A DNA stretch of 64,000 nucleotides, from positions 98,690 to 162,689 of the forward strand of contig JAFCMP010000149.1 of NCBI GenBank assembly GCA_017506865.1, in the 5' to 3' direction. Positions 44,953 through 56,172 of this stretch are shown here, piece by piece. The DNA comes from Tribonema minus. Its lineage: Eukaryota > Sar > Xanthophyceae > Tribonematales > Tribonemataceae. The translations under genes and the position numbers were made by a program. A model generated the notes under the pieces. It worked only from the letters and a program-made list of their open reading frames with translations. It searched no databases and had not been told where the DNA came from. The number at the start of each line of letters is the position of its first letter. Positions within the stretch are counted from its first letter, which is position 1.

Positions 44953-47900
44953 CTAAGCCTGCGCGGCGGCAGTGGCAGTAGCAGTGCCGCCCCGCCCCCC
45001 CAGCCCCGGCCAAAACGGCTCGTGCGCCAGAATCGTGGCGCTGATGCTGCGCAGCGCCGCCGCGCTGACTTGCGCGTTGGCGCCACCACCAGTGCTGCTG
45101 CTGCAGTTGGCGCAGGCGCGCGCGGCGCTCGCGCCGGCGCACAGGCCGGCGGCATGTGCTTGCTGCGTAGTCGACGCAGGGCCAGCCAGCGCAGCAGCGG
45201 TCGTTTCAAAGGTCGCCGCCGCCGTCAGGTGCTCCTCCTCTGTCGCTTCCCCCAGCAAAGCCTGTTGTCACAGGCAGGCAATGGAGGGGGGTCAGCGGGT
45301 TACTGCATGCGGTCATGGCGACTGCTCGGGAGGACTTCTGATTGCTCAGGCATTTCTGAAGTACCCTCGAGCATTCATTGAAACAAGCCATCAGCTTCGG
45401 CAAACAACGATGCATGATGCATGGCTGGCTGAGCCTCTTGCCTGCATCAACCTCAGGAACAGGGCATGTGTGATTGCACGACGGTTGTGACGGACCTCCA
45501 AGTATACCCTTGAACCCATTGCATGCTTCACAAGGTAGACAACAACTAAGTATGTGTGAGCCATGCACCAATTGTTTCCTCAAGATCCACATGAAACTAC
45601 CTACAACAAAGTTGACTGGTGTGCCTGTCGTAACCGTCAACCCCACCCCTTCCACCCACCCACCCACCCGCTCTTGCATCATATCTAAAAGTTGGCATCA
45701 GCGCGTTCAAGTTGCATTATATCATAATCATCGCGGCACGCACACGCACCTTGCAGCACGCCGCGACGCATCTGCCGAGGCTCCGCAGCGAGTAGCCCCC
45801 CTCCAAAGCCAGCACCACCTGCCCACCCGCCAGCGGCATCAGCATGCGCGTCATGGCCGCAAAGCCCCCTGGCGTCACCCGACAGCCCCCCATCGCCGCG
45901 TCCCCCGCGCACGCATCGAAGCCGGCGCTGACCAGCACCAGCTGCAGCGGGGTGGCGAGGGGCAATAGATGCAGGTTGCGTCAGCAGTGGCGGCAGCGCT
46001 GCGTGATTGCACCAGCATATAACTGTGTGGCTGTTCTCGGTATCGGTCCATTGTAAATCAAGGAATAAACGCAGCAGTATGCGGCCTTCCTGTAGATGAG
46101 TGGCTGCAGCATGGCACGTGGGCACCAAATCTGATCTTCACATGCCTTGGGAGTAGACAATGGCCACGTGCTGGGCTCTGGGTGCTTTGTAGCGCCTGAC
46201 ATGGTCCTTCAACTGCCACGATGCACTCAAAGGATGACATGCGCATAGACGATTGCGAGAGAGACTCTGCGAGGTCCCCGCATGGTATTGCTGAGGAAAG
46301 CGTTGTATACTGTCAGTGATGACGTATCACAATAACACAATGACAGACTCAAAGCTTTACCTTGCCTGTCAAATCATCAACTTCAAGTTGTGAAGTTTGG
46401 GCGTCGTACCTGCGGCTGAAAGCGCTGCGCGATCGGCAGGACCACGCGCCGCATCGCCTCCAGGTACTCCGCGTCCCCCGCCCCCGCCCCCTCCCACGCG
46501 ACGTTGACCGTGTAGCCCGCCCCCGCTCCGGCGCCAACGCTGCGGTGACTGCCGCGGCAGGGACCAAAGCAGTGCAGAGATCAGCGTGGCACGGTGCAGC
46601 AGGCTAATGACATGCGCAGGCTGCGCAGTGCAGGGGGCAGCGTGGCGCAGAACAGGGCGCAGCAAGGCGCGTAGTACAGGGCTCGACACGGCGCACAGCG
46701 GCACCCGACCATGTGCAGAGCGGGCGGCTGCAGGTCACGACAGAATCAGAGCACACGCGCTGCTCACTGCTGGAGACTTAGTATAGCCGGGGCAGGCAAC
46801 ACTGGCAGTCCGCCGCAGAGGAGCGCATTTAGCACCACAACATTTCTGGAGTCGGTTATGAAGGTGCTGACACAGCAAAGCACAGGTGCCCAGAGGGGGG
46901 GGGGGGGGGGGGGGGCTCGAGGGGGGCAAAAAGCTTTGTCAACATTCCATATGGGGGGGGGTGAGTGACCGAGAGGGCTTGCGGAGGCGGCCGCGAACGC
47001 TCACAAAGCCGGTGAAGCCACGCGCACACTCGCTGGGATGTGTAATGCGCACATGTCCCCTCAAGCGCCGTTGTGTGGGATGGAGGATGCGCACTGGGGG
47101 GGGCGCACTGAAAGGTTGAAGTTGAAGTTGAGGCAAGCGCACGCTCGCGCTGAACTTCTGTCAGACCGCCGGTGTTTGTGGTAGGCATTCGAGATGCGGT
47201 AGGGCCACGATGGTTGGCGAATTGAACTTGAAGTGGAGCTGATTTCTTGAATGCTCGCTTCATGGTGCACATCAACTGCCGTAGGCGCACCTGCCGTCGG
47301 AGCCCCCCGGGAAAAACCGCCCCCTGTCGTGCCTGTGGAGGCTGCAGTACATGACCGTCGCGTCCGACAAAAATGCGCGCTGCGTGCCGTTGCCGTGGTG
47401 TACCTGGCGCGCATGTCAAGTTCAACAGGCAGGACGTCAGTGAATCTCGCATGAAAATGAGTGCTTGAGCGTGGTCATCAGAGTTATACGGGGCACAGGA
47501 ACAGACACAAGAGTCCGTGGCAGCGGTGGGCGCAGCTGTGACAGGCATCGCAACGTTCGCTCTCAGCATCTGAGGCATAGGCACCGGCACAAGTGTTGAT
47601 GGCAGCGATGGGCGCAGCGGCAACGGATCTGCAACGCTCGGTGGCAGTATCTGAAGCCTGCGGTACTTTCTAACGAACGGAACTTAGCCGGCGGCGGCGA
47701 GATGCACAGCAGCCACAGGAGTTGCAAAGTTCGATTCGGTCTCAGCGACATACATGTCAGTCGACGATGAGAGTGCAGGCTACGCGTTGCACGCACTTGG
47801 AGAACGCTTACATTCCTCACGTTGACTCTGGCTCTATCACTGAGCCGACCGCTTGTGCACAGTTTGCGAGTAGCCTTCGGGTATCACGTCACCTCACTGA

Positions 47901-50493
47901 GTGAATCAGGCTGTGACGTGCGAATTACATCCCAGTCGACGACGAAATCGCACGCAACGCCCTACGACTCTGGCTCTACTGCTGAGCCGGCAGCTTTGTA
48001 CACGCTTTGCGAGTAGCCTACCCTCATTGGGGTCACATTTTTCGTCTTGAACAAGGCTGTGGCCTGCGACTCACATCCCAGTCGACGATGAGAACGCGCG
48101 CGACGCCCTGCAACTGCGCAGTTTTGTCACACTTTGCAAGTAGCCTTGCCTTGTCAAAGTAGCCTTGCCTTATGTTAAAGTTGCCTTATAAAAGTAGCCT
48201 TGCCTTATATTCAAGTCTCAAATTACCACTTGAAGAAGGCTGCGACCTGCGACTTACATCCCAGTCGACGATGAGAACGCGCGCGACGCCCTGCGACCGC
48301 GCCCACGCCGCCGCGGTCGCCACGTTGTTGAGCAAACAGAACCCTGCGCACAAAGCAGCAAAAAAGAGTGGTGCACGGCGCGGTGAGCAGAATACGCCAA
48401 ATGGCCAGATCCGCACAATGCGCGGACACACGCAGCTCGCTGCGGTGTCAGCATACAAGCCCTGCCACGGTGTATGTGTGCAGACCATGTGCGAACGGCC
48501 TGAGCAGCGCCACGCCGCTGCGCGCGGTGCCCTGAGCACTGCCGCGGTCAGCGGCGTGACCTCAGCTGCGGGGCATGTATGTATGCAACACTATTCATGT
48601 ATGTATGCTCACTCTTTGAGCCGTACGGCTCCGCATGGTGGCCGGGCGGCCTGATCAGCGCCACGCTGCTGCGCACGGCGCCCTCAGGCACTGCCGCGGT
48701 CAGCCATGTGACGAGCACTGCTGCAGTCAGCGGTTTAAGCCCCGCCGCGTACTCATGTACGCAAGTATGGCCTGAACAGCGTCACGCCGCTGCAAGTGCC
48801 CCTGAGCACTGCCGCGGTCAGCGGTGCGAGCCCAGCCGCGGGGTACGTAAGTATGCATGTGGGTGTGTTCACTGATTGCGCCGTGCGGCTTCGCATGGTA
48901 ACTCAGCAGCCTGATCAGCGCCACGCCGCTACTGACATACACAGCGCCCTTGACATTACCGCGGCGAGCGACACCACCCATCCCCGCTGCAGCGCATGCA
49001 CACATCGCTCACCTTTAGCGCCGTGTGGCTCCGCGTGGTGGCCGGGCGGCCTGATCAGCGCCACGCCGCTGCGCACGGTGCCCCTGAGCACTGCTGCAGT
49101 CAGCGATATGAGCCCCGCCGCGGCGCGCCGTGCGCAGTCCACGCTGTGCTCATTCATGAACACCGAGTCGTACTGCTGCGCCTCCTCTGCGCGCGCCACA
49201 TGCGGCATTGGCAGCGGGGGGGGGGGAGGCGGTCACTTATGGTGGCGTGTAGGTGCAGTCATCACTGCCAAGCAACCAGGTTTTATGACTGACCATGCGG
49301 TGCTGGTGATAAGTGCAGTCGTCATTGCCGAGCAACCGAATTCGAGGACTGACCATGGCTCAGGATGAAGCAGTTGCAGGTTTCATCAAAGGCCCCAAAT
49401 TCGGAGCACGCATGTGCAACTGCACTGGCGGGCTTGCCCAGCATAGCCAGGAGGCGGCCCAGATATTGCTAATCCATACATACCTACAAAGCCTCGCGAT
49501 TACCTACATACCGCAATACATGCATGCATGCATATCGCAGGACACGTTGGGGATTTGCGGTGTTGGCGACCTACCTGCAACAGCGCTCGCTGGCTTGCCC
49601 AGCACGGCCTGGAGGCGGCCTAGGTAGTGCTCGCTGTGCACCCGGTTGAGCGCTGATGTATGAACAAGAACAAGGAAGTGCATTCATGAAACCGTGTCAG
49701 GAAAAAGGCAGGCTGTTGAGGTGATTGTTGAAGTTAGTACTGAATTGGTGCATCGTGCACAGGGGGTGGTGCACAGCCACATGTAGAACGCCATCTGCCA
49801 CCGGCGTAGGGTACAATCAAGCAAGGCCTCCAAGATGAAGACACTGACGAAGCCGATGAGTGCAAAGTGTACAGCCTCAGTTCCGCCCTGCCTTGTACTG
49901 CACCACGGCTGCTGCGGCGAGCTGCCCGTAGGCATTTCAGCCGCAGCTGACATTGGTGGTTGACGGCGTTGCCTCTGGTTTTTACAACAACTGCCATTCT
50001 TCCAGGCACATGTGTGCAATACACAGCTAGTCCGTTGGTGAGAAGCAAAGAGTGTGTACGTAGGTGACTTGCTGAGGTTGCTGTCAGGGGGAGGATTGGC
50101 TTCCAAGTCGCTGACAAAGTGGTGGTTTGCGAGTGAAAACCGCCCCGATCAAGGGAGCCTATGCAAAGCATTCCTGGTCTACAGACCAATCAGAGAAATA
50201 TTTACGGAGAGCAGAGACAGCGCTCACCCCCTTCCTCCAGCGACTCCGTGGCGACCATCGTGCACCTCTGCAGCACGCCCTGGCTCGTGAGCTCCTGCAT
50301 GATGGCAAGTATGCGCTCCGGGCTCTCCGGGTGCTTGCGCGCAGGGTGCTTGTGCAGCAGCAGCTCAACATCGTGCACCAGCCCCACTGAATGTTTGCTG
50401 CTGCTGCTGCTGCTGCTGCTGTTGTGTATGGCCGCAGAGTCGGCTATGATGGCGGGTCCCGGGCCGTTCGCCTTAGAGACTGCTCGAGGAGAG
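44953..50493 (-). CDS. Class II histone deacetylase (5' end unresolved)
   Basis: Zn-dependent removal of acetyl groups from lysines of histones or other proteins. Minus-strand exons: 50228-50493, 49575-49652, 49013-49186, 48258-48343, 47291-47403, 46410-46548, 45750-45941 and 44953-45261, giving 451 residues in consistent phase. Family motifs in order: [158 protein letters not shown] and [11 protein letters not shown]. The catalytic His pair, the Zn ligands in DVH and GFDA, and the GGY tyrosine are all present, so it should be active. The pattern fits the HDAC6/10-like (class II) group. No in-frame ATG precedes the first motif, so at least one upstream exon ending in phase 2 is missing. Introns 3 and 4 are junction-echo arrays. 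Confidence 0.93.
47404..48257 (-). repeat. Donor junction-echo array, deacetylase intron 4
   Basis: The functional junction (+ strand GACTTACATCCCAGTCGACG, then ATGAGAACGCGCGCGACGCC) is echoed at about 48068-48110, 47924-47966 and, more diverged, 47747-47795. AGTAGCCTTG/GAGTAGCCTTC blocks separate the units, which are about 145-190 bp. Confidence 0.92.
48344..49012 (-). repeat. Donor junction-echo array, deacetylase intron 3
   Basis: Copies of the exon 3 segment GGCCTGATCAGCGCCACGCC, then GCTGCGCACGGTGCCC and ACTGCTGCAGTCAGCG, lie at about 48498-48570, 48625-48745, 48770-48842 and 48890-48975. The functional exon is at 49013-49186. One copy (48625) also keeps the GGCTCCGCATGGTGGCCGGG part, so whole blocks of the exon were duplicated. 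Confidence 0.93.
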
Positions 50494-51339
50494 CTGGCAC
50501 AAGAAGAGAGTAGACAAAAATCAGCAAAATGCAGCGGTCTAGCCAGCAAGTGTGCTTCGGTACTGCGTGCTTGTACTATATACAAACGGTCTCTGTGTTT
50601 GTGTTGGGAACAATGGGCAGGCTAGCTTGCTTGCAGCCGACACACTTATCATGGCCCTATTGTTGGCTGGCTTGCCTTCGTGTGATGTCCCTACAGAGGC
50701 CAGGCAACACAAACAAAATGTCCGCTGTGCGAACGTCGCCTCTCTTGCAATTCGCACCTGACTGCAGCGACCCTGGCCCCTGCCCCTGCTCGCTGCGCAT
50801 GTCGCGTTGCGACTTGTACAACTGGTGCATGTAAACGATGCCGACTGCTAGATGCCACCACCTCCCCGCCAATGGTCCCCGCTGGGCCAAGCCTGTGTCG
50901 CTTTGCTGCGGAGACAAACGAACGTCGGAGCAGCAACAGTGGCAGAGCAGGCGCTTACATTGGCGGAGCGCGACAAAGCGGCAAGAGCTGCAGATCAGGG
51001 GCACACAAGTACAGCACTGCACAGCTGCTGCTGCTGCACACACACACGCAGGGCACCTGCAGGTTGTTTCACAAAGTCCGACAAGCCCCGAACCAGGCTC
51101 GTGCGGTCCAGTGCACAGGCGCAGGTGCACGCAGCGGCGATGTCTTCATCTGGCAACACCGCACTGGTGCTCCCACTCATGGGTGTTTCACCAGCTTCAG
51201 AGTGTCTGCACGCGGCGTGCGAACTTCGAAAAAACACGCACGTGTTTGAAGTTTGCGGAAGTTGGAAGTCGAGGGCTTGTTTTGGTGTGGTGAACACCAG
51301 CAGGAGAAGCAGAGGTGGAGGCGGGTATCGGACGCGGCT
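50494..51339. promoter_or_regulatory. Divergent region between the deacetylase and DIM1
   Basis: Contains the missing first exon of the deacetylase and the DIM1 promoter. A minus-strand frame at about 50760-50830 (MHQLYKSQRDMRSEQG) ends at a GT donor but in the wrong phase for the next exon, so I did not join it. No core promoter element was assigned. Confidence 0.4.
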
Positions 51340-53918
51340 ATGGCGTACTTGCTGGCTCATTTGACCAGCGGCTGGGCAGTGGATCAGGCCATCCTCAAGG
51401 AGGAGGAGAGGGCAGTAGTCATCCGGTTTGGCCACGACTATGACCCCACCTGCATGCAAATGGATGAAGTGTTATCAGGTGAGCCATGAATATAATCTAG
51501 GGTCTGCTAGTAGTGCTGCGTGCAGCGTTGTCATGCAGAGTTTGCGCTTCACCAACGGAACTGAGATAATTGGGATAGCGAGACGCAACCGATTTTTGTG
51601 TGCTGTTGCCAGCATATCGTGATCATCAGACGAGACTCTGCATTTTAATTAAAAGGACACGCGATGGGCCGAAATATTGGGTCTGCAGTTATTGCTCACA
51701 ACCGCAGGTGCAGTTGTTGCTCACAATCCAGGTGCTTGGCTGCTGATTAGGGTCAGTGCAGGCGGTGTGCTGCACTTCAGTAATATGACGCCAACTGCCC
51801 CGCAACTGGCCAACCTGGCGTACTGTTTCAAAAGGCGTGTCACGTTTTCACATATGTTGGGCTCTTGGGAAGGTGCTCAGACCGAATCAGACTAGCGTTG
51901 CATGTCTCTCGACTTTTCCAGAACGTTTAGTACACCACTAGGGCAAGCCTTGTCAGGTAATGTGCTTGCTGTGGCGTGTCATGAATGATGGGAATGATCA
52001 CTGACATGCTCTACACGATATTGCTTGAACGTCGCTGTTGCTGTGCCGAACGTCGAGCAGCATCACAACTGCCACCAAAATTGCTCATCCTCTCATGACA
52101 CATGGCTTATAGAGAGAGCACGCTGCTGAGCTCGTGGAGTCACAACAGCCGTCACTGTGCAAAACAACGCCAGTAATTGATGACTGCACAAGAAGAGAGC
52201 TGCAAGAGCAGAGCTGTAGCTGCATCAACTGCACTTCTCTGCTCAAGCTGCTGTTCGTGCTGCTGCACACCCCGGACCTCTGCAGCACATCTGCTTGCCT
52301 GAAAGGGTGTAAGGTATTACAAGTACTGCAACAGCAGCAGTGCGCACGCGCGTGCTGCGGCGGACATGCAGCACTGATCGCTTGGCACTGCCTACAGAGA
52401 ACACAATCAGGACTGATGCTGCGTCCATGTCATCGTACTTCCATCACAATAGCTTGCATATACTTCAAGGAGGTGCATGAGCGCAATATCGATCGATGCC
52501 AGCTGGGCTCACATCGTCATGCATCCGCCATCGCTTGCAGGCATCGCCGAGGACGTCAAGAACTTTGCGGTCATCTACGTTGTAGACATCTCACAGGTCC
52601 CAGACTTCAACGACATGTACGAGCTGTACGACCCGTGCACCGTCATGTTCTTCTTCCGGAACAAGCACATCATGATCGACTTGGGGACGGGCAACAACAA
52701 CAAGGTGCGCGCCGCACGCGTGCGCTGCCTTTGCATGCATGAAGCACAGATGACAAACACACCTTGAAGTACCACTTCTATACCGTCATGTGCCTATTTA
52801 GGCCGACCGGACCAACATTTCGAGCGTTCAGGGCAGCGATCCTAATTGTGCCTGGGTGTTTTTTTGGGCATTCCCAATTAGGCCTGGTGGCACAATTTGC
52901 GTGTTGACCTTATTGTTGCCTGGCCCGATCGTGGGCTCGCGCAGTCAAGTAAATGAACCGGAACGCCATAGCAGGCAAGCAGATGGCGACTGCCATGCTC
53001 ACGAGTGTCCTGACACTGGTGCACAGACTATTTGCAGCCGCACACTGATGGCCTTCCCCGTTGACCAACACACCGTTTCTCGTTTCGCAGACCAACTTCA
53101 CCTGGAAGTTGAATTTTGTGCCGAAACTGTTGCAGTGAAGACATCGCGCTCACGGATGGTCTTTGTATGCTCATTTGGGGTGCTGCTGATGCTCTGTCCT
53201 AAATAGGCCTGGTGCTTTTTTCGTGTGATCCTAAAGAAGTGTCCGAGTGCTTTATTTGACGATTCTTAATATTGGTCCGGTCGGCCTAATTAGACACATG
53301 ACGGTACATGATGGACATGATGCGGTCAAGCAAGGGCGTTGTCCATGTACACAATAAGTATTGATATGGATTGGTTGAGAAGCGAGGGGGTTGATTGTCT
53401 ACATGCTTTGCCAGCCAAAACACCTTGCGCGTGCTGCCATGCCCTGTACTTCATGTACGTCATGTGGTGAGTTAAGTCGGCAATGCAATTGAGAGCAGAG
53501 CCCATTGTCACATGTGGTCAAAAGCTGGTCGCTGCGCATGACCAGGGATGCGTGTCGCGCTTGTGAGTCATGATCTGCTGAACAGTCAATATACACGAGC
53601 CGTGTGCGAGTCATGCACGAGTATATGCTTCAAAGAGCGATGCAATGGCTGGCGGCTCCGTGCCAACTCGCAAAACTCCCTAGCGAGTGGCGATGGTGTG
53701 ATGGCGATACTCTGTGTCACATCAACCGCCCACTGGCTCAATTCTGCAACTTCAACTGCTGCTATTCTGCTACGTGCTTGTGCCGCGCGCAGATCAACTG
53801 GGCCTTCAACAACAAGCAAGAAATGATTGACATCATCGAGGTAGTGTACAGGGGGGCGCGCAAGGGGCGCGGGCTGGTCGTCAGTCCAAAGGATTATTCA
53901 ACCAAATACCGTTACTAG
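51340..53918 (+). CDS. TXNL4A/DIM1: U5 snRNP protein DIM1 / thioredoxin-like 4A
   Basis: Core U5 snRNP component of the U4/U6.U5 tri-snRNP, needed for pre-mRNA splicing in the nucleus. Exons 51340-51478, 52541-52704 and 53793-53918 give 142 residues, the typical length of the animal protein as I recall it. Segments VIRFGHDYDPTCMQMDEVL, VKNFAVIYVVDISQVPDFN, MYELYDPCTVMFFFRNKHI, MIDLGTGNNNKINWAF, KQEMIDIIEVVYRGARKGR and GLVVSPKDYSTKYRY are close to invariant across eukaryotes. The fold is thioredoxin-like without the CXXC active site, as in the family. Splice phases are 1 and 0. Intron 2 carries a MITE. It is the most confidently identified protein in the window and a good anchor for checking the splice rules. 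Confidence 0.98.
51479..52540 (+). other. DIM1 intron 1
   Basis: GTGAGC donor, TTGCAG acceptor. AT-richer than the exons. No junction echo was noticed, in contrast with most long introns in the window. No coding segment or mobile element is recognised. Confidence 0.6.
52783..53304. mobile_element. MITE with terminal inverted repeats in DIM1 intron 2
   Basis: The left end CCGTCATGTGCCTATTTAGG, then CCGACCGGACCAACATT, is matched on the right by the inverse complement. The right-end inward reading is CCGTCATGTGTCTAATTAGG, then CCGACCGGACCAATATT. That is about 37 bases with 3 mismatches. The dinucleotide TA flanks both ends (52781-52782 and 53305-53306), the target duplication expected of Tc1/mariner-like elements. 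Inside are subterminal blocks AATTAGGCCTGGTG (about 52877) and AAATAGGCCTGGTG (about 53201). The 522-bp length and lack of a transposase frame make it non-autonomous. Confidence 0.9.
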
Positions 53919-54212
53919 GGGCCGTATATCGTCAGGAGCAGCTTCCGCCACACTGCACGCAATGCGCCAGTGTGGCACGGGGGGGGGCATTACGCAACGC
54001 AGCAGTGCACAACACTCCCGCTGTACATACCAAAGTATTTCGTTGTACGCGTGTCCCAGGCACACGCGCCTGCTTTCTTGCTTTCATTGATGTGACGTGC
54101 CATGCATTCGCGGCACTGAGCTTTGTTTCAGTGCATGAGCCACTGGCAAGCGCGCAGCACTGGGGACAGCACAAACGTGGACAAGAGAGCTATGCTTGAA
54201 TGTGGTGCAGCA
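53919..54212. other. Short convergent intergenic region
   Basis: Only 294 bp separate the DIM1 stop codon from the stop codon of the minus-strand proteasome chaperone gene, so both 3' ends lie here. No terminator or polyadenylation signal could be assigned. Confidence 0.5.
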
Positions 54213-55879
54213 TTACATGTACATATTTTCGGTTCGCCGCAGGAACTCGGCTTCAAGCGTGCTCTCTGAAGAACCTGATGGCGTCGGCGCTAATTGAACG
54301 CCAGATCCCAGGAACTCCTGCAGTGCCTGTTCGCAATACAAACAGTGGCAACATACACATGCTTTAGTTTCGTTCATGCATAGAAGTTTCTTTCACATGC
54401 TACTGCCGCCAATTTCACTGTGGTCGCTGATTCTATATGATGTTGTGGCGTCTTTGCCATGAGATGCCAAGGGTTGCAAACCGGCCGCCAGCGGAGGTTT
54501 TCATCTCCGTTTGGGTACCCCAATCGATGCGCACGCTCCGTGCGTGCACCACAAGCATCCAAGGCGGGCCCTAACTGCAATAATGCTGGCTGCACATGTG
54601 CATCTTGTGCTCAGACTGCGTGCGTAAAGACCGCCAGTGGTCTTCAGCAGCTGCAAGGACATTCTGGGTTGCCTGCTTCAATGATTCATTGACCAGCTTG
54701 GGACGCGTCAGCAAGCATGGCACACAGAAGACCGCACACGAGCACAGCATCAGACCACAGCGAACCTGCACAAAATCACTGAAAACTCACCGGCAGAGTC
54801 TCCGCCAGCACGCCCGATATTGTGCGCCCCTCGCTGATGCGCAGCGCGCCAAGCAGCGCCACCGCCGGCACCCCTCGCCGCTGCGCGTGGCTGATGAGCG
54901 CTGCTGCTGCGCCAGCGAGCAGCGTCGGCGCGCTCAGCTCCTCAAACTTCTGCGCCAGCGCCGCTGCACCTGCGGCACTGTCGCCGCCACCGCCTAAACT
55001 CGAATCAGGCGCCCCGGTATCGCCAAGCGCCGCAGCTGATGTCGCCACTACGCGTATGCTGCTGCTGCCGCTGCTGCCCCTACCCCCTGCCAACGCGTCC
55101 GCGCCGGCGGCGCCTACGAGAGCGTCCACGACGACCACCGCGGCGGCCTGAATGTAAGAGAAGAGGCCGCTGGCCCAGCGGTGCGCGCGCGCCTCGGGCA
55201 CCGCAGCGCCAGCGCTCAGCGCCAACAGCGCATCGCCGCCGATATCAAACACATCAAAGCGGCAAGCGCTCGCGGCAGCTCCGTTGGACAATGGCGGCGG
55301 CGGCGGCGGCGCGTCCACTGCCTCCGCGTCGAAATTGTGTTCCACGGGCAGGTCTAAGTGGCCGACTGGGGTCTTGGAGGCGGTGGAGAAGTGCGTGGCG
55401 GCGAATTTGGCTGCAGGCTGCAGTGCCACCAAGAGGATTTGGCACTTGTAGGGGGAGTGTGTGTCTGGGGAGGTCCACCTGCTCACGACAAGGCCGGGGC
55501 AAGGACGTGAGTGGTGAGGTGACAGGACGCAAGTTAGAGGAGTTCTTGAGAAGTTCGTGAGCAGGCCTTCATGATGCAGGCAGCAGCGGTCAGTGGACAG
55601 CTGGGCGATTGCCGGGAGGCAACCATGATGGCTTTGATCATTCATTGTAGTCTGTCTAAAGCAAAGCAACGATCACAAGGCAGGCGGGCAGACACAAGGT
55701 TTCCAAGCTTTATCGTAATTGCATGCCTTCAAAGGTGTTCACTGATCGACTCACCGTAAGATTGGATCTGCTTTGAGACCAGCTGCAGAACGCTTTAGCA
55801 CAGCAGCTCTCGCCGCCTCATACTCCTCGTCATCTTCGAAATTGCGAGAGAACGCAGGATACACCTGGGCGGCAATCAT
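54213..55879 (-). CDS. Probable proteasome assembly chaperone 1 (PSMG1/PAC1-like)
   Basis: PAC1 pairs with PAC2 to build the 20S proteasome alpha ring. Exons 55755-55879, 54791-55478 and 54213-54326 (minus strand) give 308 residues; the animal protein is about 290. An acidic N-terminus (NFEDDEEYEAARAAVLKR) leads to CQILLVALQPAAKFAATHF, similar in place and pattern to the early strand of PAC1. A later block, LSAPTLLAGAAAALISHAQR, then RGVPAVALLGALRISEG, matches the PAC1 segment ending in a strand before the C-terminal helix. The end (LEAEFLRRTENMYM) resembles the conserved tail that inserts into the alpha ring. The middle is Ala/Gly/Ser-rich and poorly conserved. The call is by pattern, not alignment. 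Splicing at 54790 avoids a stop that would follow eight-residue read-through. Confidence 0.6.
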
Positions 55880-56172
55880 CCTTGGTTGGTGACAGGTCGG
55901 CGAGGACAGGGCTAGGCGTGGTGGTCAGCGGCGCAAACGCTACACCCCATTGAAAGATAGGATCTGAAGCCCGGCGCCCGTTTGGTGACTTCTTTTGGCA
56001 GGGGGAACTTCAAGACACACACTTGAACTCTGTGTTCAAACTTGCAGAGAGACGCAAACTCAGGGCATTGCACCGCGCCAGCCTGTTTCTAGGCTTCGGG
56101 TGCACACGTCTTTTTCGATCTTCATCCCGCAGGAGCGGAGGACTTGCTTGTGCGCGCAAATACGGAGCCTCC
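55880..56172. promoter_or_regulatory. 293-bp bidirectional promoter region
   Basis: The start codons of the proteasome chaperone (minus) and CAND1 (plus) are 293 bp apart and point away from each other. Both promoters and 5' leaders must share this interval. Both products act in the ubiquitin-proteasome system, which makes co-regulation plausible. No specific element is assigned. Confidence 0.55.
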
